In this document: positions 34,166 through 47,480 of the stretch, piece by piece
Layout: each line of letters begins with the position of its first letter
How positions within the stretch are numbered: position 1 is the first letter of the stretch
Assembly (NCBI GenBank): GCA_025201365.1
Contig: JAIXMF010000004.1
Span: 1-64,000, forward strand
DNA length: 64,000 nt
DNA from: Syncephalis plumigaleata
Lineage: Eukaryota; Zoopagomycota; Zoopagomycetes; Zoopagales; Piptocephalidaceae
Reading direction: 5' to 3'
Position numbers and translations under genes: made by a program
Notes under the pieces: generated by a model
What the model was told of the DNA's origin: nothing
The model's database searches: none
Seen by the model: only the letters and a program-made list of their open reading frames with translations

Positions 34166-37100
34166 ATTTATAATTATTAGTATTCTCGATGGTAATACTA
34201 ATAATACTGATAATGGTGATAACGATAGTGGTAATGACGATAATGACTGTAATAATAAAACCAATGATGCAATATGCGACTTAACAAAAAGGCGAGATTT
34301 CTTCAAACGAAAACTGGATAATATCAAAGAAGAGGCGATCTTTTATAGCGCTTATTCTTGAACTACCGTAGTAAAAAAGGGGATGCTAACACAAAACAAC
34401 AACGTAGCTAACTATCATCAACTAGACGAGATAATGTCTCTCTTGTGAAAGTATCAAAATCAATGAGATCAAACTGAGATCAAATCAAATGAGATCAAAC
34501 AAATGATGCGGCAACAAGTGTAGTCGTCGAGGGTTCGGCGTAACGTCGACTACAAGAGTAAAACCAATATGAAAAAAGCACGGCAATAATACCGTTATCG
34601 TAACCAAAGACCAAAAATAAGCGTTAGAAAGAGCAAGAAAAAGAGCAAGAAGCGTAGGAGTAAGAGTGTGAGAGAGAGAGTAAGCGAAAGAGTAAGAGAA
34701 AGAAGAGTAAGAAAGAAAGAGAGGTGAGGCGTGAAAAAAAAGGCAAAGGATAGAAGATGATTGCAACAACGACGCACAGTCCACTACTTGTACATTTGGG
34801 GGGGCCGATCGAACAGGGCAGCAGCCTCGCTTTTATGTTGTTCTCGGTGTCTTGCCTGTTTCGTTAGTCATCGGTATTGTGTAGACTACGCACTCCTCAG
34901 TCGAGCTCGTCTTCTCTGTCCGACGGGATTTAGTAGTAGTAGTAGTACGTAGAAAGCTTGTTCTCTACCATTACCATTGATATCCTTTGTGTTCACCGTT
35001 ATAGGATAAGAGAAAGTAAAGGAAGAGGAGGGAATCATCGTCCTATTCGTCATGGCTCAAGGTGAACCATCCTATTCCTAAATAGATGTAGTGCGGCATT
35101 GGTAGTCAATAGATGGGGCAAGATCTCCCTCATTCACTCTTCCTTCCTTCAAGGGTTGCCACATCGGATGACATCTAAGAGACGATAATAACGGACTGGC
35201 GCGGACCGACTGGGGACACACACGCACACACACGCACGCACGCATGATGATAATGTCTAAGGCACAGTCAAGCATAAGCTAAAGGGAGAGAAAGTGTATT
35301 TTCCTCCTCGTAGCATGTGAAGTTCATGGCTGTTGTTGTACACTCTTTTTTGATATCGGGCCTCATCATTACTCTGTTATGGTTATTACGCGTGAGTGTG
35401 AATGCGGTTTATTACTATTACTGCTACTATTATTGTTGTAACGATGGTTGTTTACGGCTTCCATAGTAGTCATTCCCCCGAGAAAGAGCGAGAGCAAGAG
35501 AGCGAAAGAGCGTCCAACAAGTAGGCTTTTCTCGGACGAAAACGACGAGCTACGCGTATTTCCTTTTGTGTCCAGCCACACGCGCACCTTTTTGGCCATC
35601 CTGTCCTTCCCCCCTCATTCATTCCGCACTAAAATATCGCACTATAACTCGTGGCCATGGTCATTTGCGGTATAAGCCGATGACGAGCTTATCACGTGTT
35701 AGCCACGGCTTTTTATCTCCTCTTTCTTCTTTAATTGATTCAATATCCGCCGAGCTACTATCTCGCTCACACCCTCATTATGTGCTTTGCTTGGGGTGCA
35801 TGTTTTTTTTCTCTTCGACATTATCCTCGGCTATTAGGGCGAAATAAGAATAAACCGTATCCCTATGTATTAGAGTTGACTTTGAAAGGAGAGGAGAGGA
35901 GAGATGAGGAGAGAGCTACCACATGCTAGTATAATCAAATGATAGTTTAGGCTAACAGGCTTGATATCTTGATGGTGTAGTATGATGATAGTTTATCGTA
36001 AATCGTGAAACATCTCCACACACGCACACGCACGCACAAATGGCATATGCTTTGCATCAAAAGATAATAGTCCAACCATCTAATCAACCAATGAGACAAT
36101 GAGCCAATGGACCAATCAGTCATCTCCATATACGATATCTATGTGGGGAGCATACGTACGTGTGTTCCTGTACATACTTGAGTATTGTATGTATGTTCTG
36201 TATGTACGTTCTGTGTGTATGTATGTATGTAACGAACCAGTACAAGTGTGACGGCTAGTTACTAGCTATGAATTACTTCAAGTGGTAATGGCGCCTTGAT
36301 TAGATGGTAGAATAATGGTGTTACGCTTTCTTCTATCTTTCCTTCTATCTCTACGTTCAAAGTTCTTTGTTTCTCTCGAGGCATTATCGTACAACTGCCA
36401 ATGCATTGGTGGCACCAATTAAAAAAAACCATTTCTCTATGTATGATACTACTAATTGATCAAGTTTAATGGCTAAGAATGGTTATTTGACCGGTGTAAC
36501 CACTTGAATATCAGAGATAGGAATAGTAACACTACTCGTTGTTGCTTGATGCATCTATCTCATCATCGATGCATAATACATGTTGGCTTGAGCATGACTG
36601 GCTATGTTCTTCATGTTGTTCACAATTGATTATCACAATTGATTATTTGTTTGTTTGTTTGTTGCGGTTGTTGTTGCAATGAAAGGCGTGTTTAACATGA
36701 ACAAATTATTATTTAACTGGAATATTCACCGATTCCATTTGAAACGTCTTGTTCTTTGTTCTTTATTCAAAAAAAGTAATAGCAACAGTCTATGCAATGC
36801 TGCTATCGGGTAATAGTTGCAAACAAGACAATCGAATGCAGACATGCATGTACAAGTCATACCAGGATGTCTATACACTAATGCATGATTAGTAAAACCG
36901 CCAATTGCCACCCTGTTAACTGGTAGTTCTGATTGTTCTCCTCTACCATACACGTAGGCCTTATCCTGTACAAATGGTCATACAAAGTAAGTCTTTGCGT
37001 TGACTATTCGTGTGGAGATGGTGGCATCTGGACGCGGTCTACCATCGCTATTGCTCACTTATTACACTTGTACTTGTACTTGTACTCATTGAATAGGCAA

Positions 37101-39009
37101 TTACTAAGGGAATAACATCCTTTTACTATTACGATAAAGATAAGACTTGGCCAAGTAAGACAAACACGGAATTATGTTTATACACGGCAGTGTAGAAGCC
37201 GTTGGCATTTTTACTATTCTACTTGTATTCTTTCTATTTGATTGTTTTACAATTATGTCATAAAGTAAGAGAGTAAGGAAGAGGCTAAGGAAGGAAGGAA
37301 GGTTGACTTTTTATTCTTCAACAAAACAGGTTTATCGTATATCGTATAAGTTCTCTCTCTTTAGTTCACACATACAGATGTAACTAGTGTTATCTACGAG
37401 TGTACAATTCGTAAATCATTCCTTAGCATCTGTCGCAAATCAATTGCAATCAATATCGTGCTATATCTCATGTCGTGTCATGCCATGCCATGCCACAACA
37501 TACCACGTTGCCATTGTTTTTTGTTCTTTTTTTTGCGATACATCTTCCAATTCAGTTGTATCCATTTCGGTATTGCCCCCACCAAGATTAACACCCTCCA
37601 TGAAAATGTTCCCTACATAATTCAATAATGGATGCTTGGTCACTGCCTTAATTGTACTAATGGCCTAGTTGAGCGGTTCGTGACACCGTCTTATCGTCGT
37701 TTCTATTCATTTCGGCATGCTTCTACGAGAAATGACGTGGACCGGAGTGTCATCATCCGCATGCTTGCTATTGCTCAATTGACCTGTTCACACCATCTAC
37801 AAACTGGAAATTCATGCTTTATAGAAGGAGAAAGCAATGAGGTCCTCCTGTCGGCAAAATAACTTATTTAGTCATGTTATCGCATGAACATGAAGGCATA
37901 TTAGACACGGATTAGGTTAATAAAGTTTATTTTGGATATCACGCAATCAGTAATTGAAAATAAACAGTAAACGCATAAGATGGTCGCTGATGTGATAAAA
38001 ATAAGTGGCATAATAGAATTTCTTTTTTATTCTGAATTCGATTGCCACATTGGCTAGCTCAAGCTTATACATGTGAGATGGAAATACGGCAGGATGTCTG
38101 CCTAAACAGGGTCAATATTGGAATTGGCAAGTGTTAACACGCGGTGGCATTCTTCTTTTTTCATCCATTCATTCTTGCCTTCATTCTTGCCCAAGTAGAT
38201 GCCAATTCCATAATGACGACAATATCATAAGAAAAGAAAAAAGTAGACATCATTAATGACATCATGATGAGTTGATGATGACGATAATGATGTTATGTTA
38301 TGTTATGTTATTGTGGTTGATAGTAGTAGTAGTAGTAATAGTGGCAGTAGTAGTAGTTATAAAAACTAAAACGGCAAATAAACTGTTTTTTCTTTAACGA
38401 TTGAAATGGTAAAGATATGCAGTGACGGCATATTTGATACGAATAAGGCGGACATGTGAGCGAACAAGATTGGAAAGACAAGGGAGCGGGACAGCGGAAA
38501 TCAGATCCATTGATGGTCATGTTTGACCAGAGTGAATGAATGATTGAATGAAGTAACAAAAGAACAAATGAAGGAACAAATCAAAGATGAATTAGGAACT
38601 TGAACAGGCGATAAATCATATAATGCAGAATATGGGGAATATAGCTGAATAAGGAGAATTAACCAGAAATAAGAAGGAATAGACAATGAAGCGATGGAGG
38701 AAACAAACGACGAGTAGAAAGGAAATGGAGAGATAGAGAGAGAGATGGTAATAAAAATTACATGTCATTCTAAAAAAGCACGATAAAAAGATTGAGCTAA
38801 TGTTAAATGACATTGCAAGAATTAAAGTATCATCACAATAATTAGATATTGTTACTCGTTTGAAATAGATAATAGTATTATCATCCATGAATACATTCCA
38901 ATATTTAGTTAGTAGGATGCGTTATAGACATGAAATAAAGCAACCATAACTGCATGCTTAATACTCTAGCCAAATAGAGTAGAGCAAGTAGCTCCATTTG
39001 CTGCCATAC
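34166..39009. other. Large gene-poor spacer (4.8 kb)
   Basis: No convincing gene was found on either strand. A purine block at 34627-34725 (CT on the sense strand of the gene ending at 34165) and further GA runs at 35478-35513, 35884-35915 and 38725-38748 all have minus-strand sense polarity. CA/GT runs lie near 35217-35243 and 36017-36037, and GTATGT repeats near 36165-36230. GTTTGTTTG repeats lie near 36648. TTATG repeats lie near 38293-38309, followed by AGT repeats. The stretch could be a long promoter or carry unannotated non-coding RNA. Confidence 0.45.
34627..34725 (-). promoter_or_regulatory. Long purine tract upstream of the zinc-binding regulator
   Basis: About 100 bp of nearly uninterrupted A/G with AGAGAGAGAG and GAAAGAAAGAGAGG sits roughly 460 bp upstream of ATG 34165. 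It is the longest of the polarised tracts in this window. Confidence 0.45.
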
Positions 39010-39248
39010 CTATTGACCTACACGATCAATGGAATTGAACAAATGAACGGCACCCGCTGGAATATGCGATATCTGCTGGCAAGTATCATATTCGGATGTT
39101 AATGCTGCTGATATAGCTCTAGTATGACTCGAATCTGCAATGTATATATTGGATTGTAGCTCTTGTTGTTCCGGTTGTTGTTGTTGTTGTTGTTGAATAG
39201 TAAATACGCTGTTAGGCATAGGTTGTGGATTCATATTGTTAACTACCA

Positions 39249-39282
<34 letters not shown>

Positions 39283-40081
39283 TGGTTCGGCCAACGATAA
39301 TAATGACGCTTGCTGCGTCAATGCTAATGTAGTTGTATCCGTTACTGATGAAATAGAAATATCGATTACATTATTATTATTGCTGTGGTTATTGTTATTG
39401 TCGTTACCATCATCTGGATTGCCCTGTTCAGGAATGTCTATCATCGGCATGGTTATATGACTTATTGGGGCCAATAAACTGCCATCGATGTGCGATTCCG
39501 GGAACAATGGAAGTTCTAAATAAAATAAAATTAGTTAATAAATATATATGTACATACATGCCTATATACTAATAATATCGGATATACAAGAAGTGGCACG
39601 TATCGCTAATGGAAACAATGTCCAATAGACAATACGGCACGACTAGCTACAGGATCACAGGACATACCTTCCATTGGAGAACCAAGGGCTTCAGGCGACC
39701 AGGAGAGATCAGGAAGTGAAGGTGATGCTTCTGGGAACTCGTAACCAATATTACTAGCATCAATAGCATTGGGAATAGTAGTAGTAGTTACAATATTGTG
39801 ATTATTACTACTATTACTACTACTACTACTATTATTACTACTCATATTCACATCAACGTCATCATGTTGCTGCTGTTGCTGTTGCTGCTGTTGATGTTGT
39901 TGTTGATGTTGTTGTTGATATTGTTGATAGATATAACTATCAGGCATGGTGATTATGCCATCCTGTTGGATTGGCGATGCCGCCACACTAGTTACAGTTG
40001 TCATTGCCGGTGATGGACTCGTCGAAGAGAACTGCTGAGACGTTACTGAGTCTGGTGTTTGTGCATAGCTTATTTGTTGAA

Positions 40082-40112
<31 letters not shown>

Positions 40113-40415
40113 AGCTATGGTGCCGTCAAATGGCACTGGCACTGGCATGGGTGAAAAGTACGACATGGCTCCTTCATCATCAGACTCTGGAGTCAGTGGC
40201 ATCATCATTGGAGCAACACCAAACTGGCCAGTGGACGGCATATTTATTAGATCCATCGTAGGATGTGCGCCGGCGAACATTGGCTCCGTAGCGGGGAGCT
40301 CGGGGAACCATTGTAGGCCGGGGTCAGGGGCTGGATAGTCGGCATCCAGCGCCTCGGGAAATAAGACGTCATCAAATTCTGGTTCGAAAAAGTCGAGGTC
40401 AGCTAGGGCAGGCAT
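39010..40415 (-). CDS. Q/N/T-rich putative transcriptional activator, unassigned
   Basis: Two exons (39668-40415 and 39010-39515) join in frame at GSPMEELPLFPES, giving about 417 residues. The N-terminus is acidic and aromatic-rich (LADLDFFEPEFDDVLFPEA, then PGLQWFPELPATEP), the composition of a 9aaTAD-type activation domain. Several Gln runs (up to ten, encoded by CAG/CAA repeats), Asn, Ser and a run of 11 or 12 Thr follow. SP and TP sites are common. No DNA-binding domain is visible; it may lie beyond an unrecognised exon, or the protein may act as a co-activator. The stop VGQ* overlaps a possible GTAGGT donor, so the 3' end is uncertain. Confidence 0.65.
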
Positions 40416-42452
40416 TACGGGTGGTGTTGGAGGCGCGTAGATGATGGCGGTATTATAAGGGGAACTAGCCAGTTTCGTAATTTGTTGACAATTAACTTGG
40501 CTGCGAATACACGTATACACGCACACTTGATTGAGTTCTAGTCTATTGGAGGGAGGATAGATATTCAAATACCTGATAGACCAAACTTGTAAACCCTTGT
40601 TTATACGATGCTATTTAGCAAAACCAATATTCTCTTCAACCAGATAATATATGTATATATATATGCAGGTGTGCGGAGAGAGAGAGATTGAAAGGAAAAA
40701 AGAAAAGGAGGAGGAACTACTTGGGACAGTAAGTAGTATGGCGCAACACTGGAAATGGCCGATCACAACCAGTGGCGTTAAAGGGATTGACGACTTAAGG
40801 TGGTAGGTGTAAGATGAATAATAAATTAAACACAACCAATCTTGCTTCGAGAATTGTGGTTGGACTAGAGCGATAAGCTGTAATAGACTTGTTTGATATG
40901 GAAGATACCAGTGTTGTTGATGTTGATGTTGTTAATGGCAATGTTACTTTGTAGTAGAGCTAGAACAATAGTACAAATAGATGATAAGTGACTTGATCCA
41001 GTTTACAATTGAACGAGTTGGAATGAATAAATAGGCAATAAATAAACAAATAAATAAAAGCTCAGATTTCTTATTGATGTAGTATTCTTAAAAACTACTA
41101 CACTGTTCAATTGATTCTGGCAGTAATGAAATGGTGGTGTAAAGCAGGAGGAGGGGTATCGCCACCACTACTAAAGAGTACAAAGGGGAGGAGTTGATTC
41201 ACAAGTAAGTGTGCGCTTGATGTATATCATCGATTGATACACCGATACTGAGCTGAAATTCAAACGATTACTGATATTGATATTGAATATGAAGGAGTAT
41301 CAAGAAAGAGAGAAATATATGTGATATGAAAATGTATCCACCAAATCAATCCTATTAATGAGTGTCACCTCTGATTGATGATATCCACCAATTTACTCAC
41401 CCGAGACGTATAATAGAGTAGAGGACGACAGGCAGATATCACGGTGCTGGTTGCTATAGACCGACTAATTACGCTACAAGCTAGAATCGGCTACGACGAG
41501 GACGACGAGGACAAAGACGAGACCAGCTACAAGCACAAATATCGTTTATAAGCGCACGCAGCCAGTTAGGCAAATTGCAATGCAAGAAAGACAGAATATG
41601 TCGCGTATGAAAGTGTCAGAGCGCGACACGCGCGTATGATGGTCACTACGCAGTCAGTCGTAGACGGAAGCGAGCTTTCGATTACAACTACTAAACAATG
41701 AAATAGAAGCAAAAGGGAAGAATGAACACACGACTGGGCATGTCCGCCTGTGTGCTGGGTTATTGTTGTAGGTGGAAAGTAATCCTGCCCACATTCACTC
41801 GCACATTCATACACACCATCCAATTTGTGTCTGGAATGAATGTGAGCGTTGCAGCAGGTGAAGGAGGGCAAAAAAATGTATTAGTCATACTGTGTCCACA
41901 ACTCATTGACAACAATCCGTACCACCCCTTTCCGTCTTGTAATTAATCATTTGACATTACTTGTTTCTTCCAGTAAGCAAAGCATCAATATATTGAATTA
42001 TAAATGATAGCGATTATGCCTAACTATAAACTGCTAGTACACTAAGTATAAACCGTGCCGTGTTAATGGCAATTACTGTTTATCTAATGTGTGTGTGTGT
42101 GTGTATAGATGTGTATGTTGTGCCAATGGATAGATAGAACAGAGTGGATTATTGTTATTGTTACTCTAAATATAGATTGGAGATACAAGCCGACGTTAGA
42201 TGACTCATTTATTGCATTTGCTATCACCCAAGAATGGAAGCACGTTTAGATTGCATGAACTGGCTAATGATCCTTATTACTATTATATTTTGACTGAAAT
42301 TCAATAACTATTATAAAATACATATAATCATGTCTATCTACCTATCTATCAGAAATGGTGTATGCATGTTTATTCATATAAATACTACAACAATACATTA
42401 AAATAGCAAGAATGCCTTCAATTGACGAGAAAATGTGAACTCTATCCTATTG
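40416..42452. other. Gene-poor spacer with purine tract at 40674-40715
   Basis: The block starting GGAGAGAGAGAGATTGAAAG is purine-only for about 40 bp and lies 260 bp upstream of ATG 40415, in minus-strand sense polarity. Later parts contain ATAAATAAACAAATAAATAA (about 41037), GACGAGGACGACGAGGAC (about 41493) and a GTGTGTGTGT run (42090). No ORF has coding character. Confidence 0.4.
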
Positions 42453-43650
42453 TTAGTCACGCTTGAGTATACCGCGAATATTCAATTTCCACCATGCTCT
42501 CCTCTTCCTGGATCGTTCCACTGGCGATGAGCATCGTTTCCCAGGATGCTTCTCCGATATTGTAGATTTATTCTTTGGCGCAACAGAAGAAGTCGACACG
42601 GGCGACAATGGCACGGAAGAAGAGGGCGACGACATTTCCGATCGAGCCATTTGGTTAACATGCGACGTGTGCAAACTGTTATACGATATCACAGGTGTCG
42701 AATGGCGACGTGCCATGAAAAAGTTAACTAACGGCATCGGTTGCCTTGATGGATCGGGTTGTCTCTCCGCGGGCTGTACGAGTGGCTCGTCGAGCAACAT
42801 CCATCCGTTCTCCAGTCCTTTGTCTACCATCTCCCATTCACAAGCGTCGAGATGTCGTACATCGGAGATATTCGATAGAGCTTCCGGGGTAATATTCCTT
42901 GCATACTCGACACTATGCGCGATAATCTCTTCAATACGTGCACGCGCGTTAACTCGTTCTGTCTGCGTCATTATACGAGTGCCAGATGTGATTGTAGGGT
43001 CAAGATCGCTTAGAACTATGAGTGCTGAAAGTGAGTTGGAAAGCGATTCCATGTTCGACTCTATGGAGTGTGTATCGGATAACTGCCCATTATTGCCATT
43101 GCTATTGTTGTTCTCCTCGAGATCGTTCGCTCGTCTATGCAGGTAAACCTCTGCTCGTACCTCTCGATGATTTACGGTGGATTCTCTGCCGTTCATTCCG
43201 TTAATTTGACTGTCACGTCGACTACGAGGAGCATCAGCGGATTTAGGCACCAATCTATAGGTGTGCGCTAATTCCTCGCTTGCTCGCATTAAATCGATTT
43301 GCGGCAGTGAATCAACGGATTGCGACAATGACGGGACATACACGACAACATGACGCGAGCCAAGCTGGCCAAGTGACATGGTGCTGCGTGGACGACCGGG
43401 AAGCTCCTGACTCCAGTTTGGAGACGAACTACGACTTGGAATTGTCGGACAATCTGATATGATAGGGAAATTTAGGGTTTAATAAGCCATTCCTTGCATT
43501 GCATACGCGGAGCAATCAATACGTTGCATGAGGCTCACCATTGTAGAATACTTGTTCGATATATCTGCCTGCTTCCGGGTAATTCGAACGACGAGATCCT
43601 CCACTATCTCCCGGGCGTTGATGTTGATTGGATATATCCGGGACACTCAT
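42453..43650 (-). CDS. Unknown protein of about 370 residues, Ser-rich with basic tail
   Basis: Exon 1 is 43539-43650 (start SVPDISNQHQRPGDSGGSRR, after Met) with a GTGAGC donor; exon 2 is 42453-43453. The central part (about residues 210-280) has a compact, less biased region: ARARIEEIIAHSVEYARNIT, VRHLDACEWEMVDKGLENGW. That is the best candidate for a folded domain. The C-terminal 60 residues are Ser/Pro-rich and end KRCSS, then RSRKRRAWWKLNIRGILKRD, a strongly basic amphipathic tail that could be a nuclear signal or a membrane-binding helix. I do not recognise the family. Both splice sites are canonical and the frame is continuous. Confidence 0.65.
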
Positions 43651-45031
43651 AGTCGTGTAGGTGATATTGAATCAGAATTGTTGCAAAATGACTGTAAAGA
43701 TACGGATGCACTATGATATGTTTGATACAAACTATTACAATGTATAGCAAATGGGTAAAAACAAAAAATACGTTGACGGTAAACAATAGGATAGCTGTCT
43801 TTAATGGGAATACGGCTGATGAATCTTAATCGCTTCTATTTATTTACTTGCCTATCTACTTGCTTATACAATGGTCACTTATGCCTTCCATGGTAAGGCA
43901 ACGCTGTCAGCCTAGTCACACGACTGTAAAGGGCGTTGAAGTTTATACTTTTGTATGAAAGAATGATTTACCAAAAATAGTATATTGTCCGGCGTTATGT
44001 AGGAGAGCGATAGCTGGTAAAGCCTTTTTTTCTTGCTAGACTATCTTCCACAGATAACAGTCATATCAAATGATTTTATTTCATTGCCAAGCTGTCGTTG
44101 CACCGCATAAACAAGATTACTCGCAGTAGTTGAACAATTACTTGCGAATAATATGGTGTCATCGAATTTACGGGAAACATCATTGTAGGTAAGCGTATTC
44201 GCGACTAAATCGGTGTCATCCACGTATTCTCCTGTTAGGGAATAGCTGTTATCTAGCATCATGAATGAAATTGGAACGACAAAACACCCTCGATGTCTCC
44301 GCTACAGGCTTTTACCACATGATTAATTTCTACAGAGCTGTATATGGCAGGAGACACGATGCACTGCAGCAGGGTCTAGGGACATTCAACTATGCTGTCA
44401 CTATCATTACCATTATCATCATTGTTAGTTTTGTTAATATCCAATGTAGCTGTTACACCAACATAGCGGTTTGTGACTACGAATATTGTCTGGGTGATCG
44501 TATATTGTTGTTAAAACATAAAGTGATCCTTAGCAGTGAATTAAACGTTAAACAAACAAACAAACAGCTGCGCGAAACAGTGCCCGTTCTAGAATAAAGA
44601 TATATTGCTGTATGACATCAAAGGAAGCGGCACATAACTGAAACTATCCAGTGCGCGGGAATTTACTCATAATTGAATGCGCGTTTCAGCAGGATAATTT
44701 CAAGTAGAAAGGAAAGGATAAAAGTTTGATATCAGGTCATGATGATACTAGGGGGCCACATTTTTTACGTTACGTTGTTTTATAATAATAACCAGTTGTG
44801 AGACGCGTTGTCAGTAGCGGTGTGCCGTTTATAACTCGTGGATCGCTTGCAATTCTAGCGCTCATCAGAGTTAACTTCCCTCGTCCTACTATAAACGTCG
44901 TCTCTCAATTTCAACGATTCTTCTTCTTTTTCTTCTTCTTCTTCTTCTTCTTCCCGTCCATTCTAGCTGTGTACAATTACATCTTTTAGCATCTTGCACC
45001 ATTGACTGTTGCAAAGAACACTGCGCTAGCC
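43651..45031. other. Divergent spacer containing one doubtful small ORF
   Basis: A 73-codon minus-strand ORF at 44041-44262 (SYSLTGEYVDDTDLVANT, ending FDMTVICGR) has mixed composition and no repeats, so it could be a small protein or exon, but it has no supporting splice or family evidence. A strong CT tract, 44918-44955, precedes the RhoGEF start. Confidence 0.35.
44918..44955 (+). promoter_or_regulatory. TTC-repeat pyrimidine tract before RhoGEF
   Basis: About 38 bp of TTC repeats lie 77 bp upstream of ATG 45032 on the sense strand. This matches the polarised pyrimidine tracts in front of most genes in the window. Confidence 0.5.
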
Positions 45032-47257
45032 ATGCTGAAGCTTAACTGTTCGCGACATGCCATTTCCCTGCATCCTATCTCCCTGTCGTACAAGTGCAAA
45101 TCCGCGGAACGAGCAATTCTGGGGCATACCCTACTTGATTCGAGCATTTTATCACAACGCAATATTCTACTACAAAATCAAAAAAATCAACCACCTGTCC
45201 AATTACAAAAGAAAATTACAGAGCTTTTTCAGAAAGATGGTGAGTCATCGGCATCCTACCCGACACTGCCTCGCTCGCAGCCGAAGGAGCCGGCGTATCC
45301 GGACATCTTCAATACTGCGCCACCAAGAAGCCATCAACTGCCGAAGCTATCCTCTACACCAAATCTACGCGTAAAGAATCATGCGGACTCATTAGCGTGT
45401 CGACCCGCTCCCACAGCTGATCTGTCCGAACCACAACTATTCACCCTTGAAGGGGATGAAGGTAAGCAAAGCAGTGGCACATGCATGTATATATATATTG
45501 TTTATTTATATTGTTTATTGATCTATCCTTAGAATACGATCACAAGTTTCTTATCTTGTTACGTCGCCTTATTAGCGATGAACAGCTTTACGTGCGTGCG
45601 CTATACACTATAGAAAGATGCTTTTCCAAGCCACTCCAACAGCGATACGCAATGAAGCGACGAAAGAACATTCAGAAATGGCGTCAACTACTCGGATTCC
45701 AATCGCAAAATATAGTGTCAAACTTATCGTTACATGGTCCATTGTCGTCGTTTGCCGATAGCGCCAAGTCCAAGATGGGCAAAGCTTCCCGTAAAATAGC
45801 GCATCGAACAAAGGACGCGAGCAATACATGCGCGGAATCCGTCTCGCTTGATCCTGTGGATGTGTTGGAGCGCATGTTCTTCTACCTGCCAATACTGATT
45901 GATCTTCATAATGACTTTCTCGCGCAATTGAAACGAATGTAAGCGATCGTCAAATAATGTATATGCTTGAGCAATCATTAATACTTTTGTATACATAGGT
46001 TGACCACACAGCCATCTATCATGCAATTGCTTTATGTGGTGAACATCATGGTAAGCGCACCTATTTAGCTAGTACGCCATGCAATAGATCGTGCTAATCA
46101 TTTATGTGCAGACCAAGCGTTTTGTCGTGTACAAGGATATCATCAATCATAACTATGTCAAGGCATTGGCGGATTTCGAGACCTTGATGCAGACGGATAA
46201 AGCTTTTCGACGTGCCGTTGAGGTAACTATCATTCAATGACATGCACAATGCAATCATCATGTCTCTAACGCGATTCCACCATTGTTATTATTATTAAGG
46301 AATGTACCGAGGCAACCGATCACTTGAAACTTCGAGCGTTACTTCAACGAACACGTCACCGCGTCGATTATTACATCGAGATGCTCGAGGGATTAAGGGC
46401 AAAGCATATATTGCCCGAAGCCACGTATACACTTGCCAAGGCGGACCAGTGTGTTAACTTGCTCGTCGAAATATCACAACAAACAAGACAGTGGTAAGTT
46501 GGAAGAGGACATGCACACATCTTTACCGCACACATACTGATCGATCAATCTAGGACGAAATTGGCCGAAGATACGGAAAAGATTGCGCTAACCGCATCCT
46601 CACTACAAGGAACGTCTAGTTTTTATCAGACAACCGATGATAAACCGCTGATTAGTGGGAATATAACGCTCTGTAAAACTAGCAATCCCTTAATGAAACG
46701 ACCCATGTGCGCACAACTACTTGCCGATCAACTACGCCTACTAGATCCGGCCAGCGATAATACTTGTGCGGAAAAGGTACGCGTACCACTGTTGTGTATA
46801 ATCCCGTTACCTTACCTAACTTGCTATGCAATACTATTACAGCAACAAGTGACCATGTCATTGGAACAGGCCAAAGTTTATACGTGTACACACAACACCA
46901 AATCAGGTCCATTCCACATTCTCGTCCGTACTCATAGTAACGACATGCTCATTGAACTCGACACCATTGGTGTATTTCAAAAGTGGCGTGCTCAATTCAA
47001 GAAAGTACTAACGTCATTACACGGTGAACATGGTAAGCTAACCAACTAGTTAGTTATAGCATCGATTGATCATACTGCTTTCTCATTCGACTAACCAAAA
47101 CAAAACGCATCAATTCGCTATTTATTATAATATAGGTAAAGCCTATCTACATAAAGTTTGTGAATTACCGCTCAATACCTAAACAAATGCATCGTCCTAT
47201 CGCATTTTAGCTGAACCAACACCGCCTAGAGATCCGAAAAAGTACATTATGCATTAA
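45032..47257 (+). CDS. Rho guanine-nucleotide exchange factor (DH domain, PH-like tail)
   Basis: About seven exons. The N-terminal 150 residues are Ser/Pro-rich without a domain. From about 45535 a Dbl-homology domain is recognisable: FLILLRRLISDEQLYVRAL (CR1), MFFYLPILIDLHNDFLAQL (the helix that follows), VNIMTKRFVVYKDIINHNY, and RALLQRTRHRVDYYIEMLEG (CR3, usually the QR..RY helix). A large basic insert sits inside the domain near 45650-45830. A PH-like segment follows (YTCTHNTKSGPFHILVRT, WRAQFKKVLTSL). The last exon is ambiguous: read-through stops at 47182, while a GTGAAT donor at 47159 and acceptor near 47209 give a tail SEPTPPRDPKKYIMH ending at 47257. It should activate Rho/Cdc42-type GTPases at the cortex. 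Confidence 0.78.
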
Positions 47258-47407
47258 CCATACAAGCAACATCTAGATATTTGCACAATCTATGAATAAA
47301 TATGAATAGTTTTTGTCATCATAGTTGCATTCTAACTCCTCGGTGTACATCTCATTTATTCGAATACTGTTCTTTGCTTAATGTAACGCATATTGATAAT
47401 TGCGTTA

Positions 47408-47443
47408 CAGGCTTTTTCCATCCAATTTGCGCAGTTAGCCTTT
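47408..47443 (+). repeat. Left terminal inverted repeat of the TA-flanked element
   Basis: The core TTTTTCCATCCAATTTGCGC is shared exactly, in inverse orientation, with the right end. The preceding dinucleotide is TA. Confidence 0.8.
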
Positions 47444-47480
47444 TGTTTTATGAATAAATAATAATGATGTTAACACTTAC

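Noticed and set aside
38308-38888. Overlapping minus-strand hydrophobic ORFs
   Set aside because: They are Phe/Leu/Tyr-rich translations of AT- and GA-rich spacer without start context, splice sites or homology.
42463-43146. 227-residue plus-strand ORF
   Set aside because: It is the antisense of the spliced unknown gene, with no splice or domain support.
44041-44262. 73-codon minus-strand ORF as a firm gene
   Set aside because: Composition is plausible but there is no homology, splice or regulatory support; it is kept only as a note in the spacer entry.
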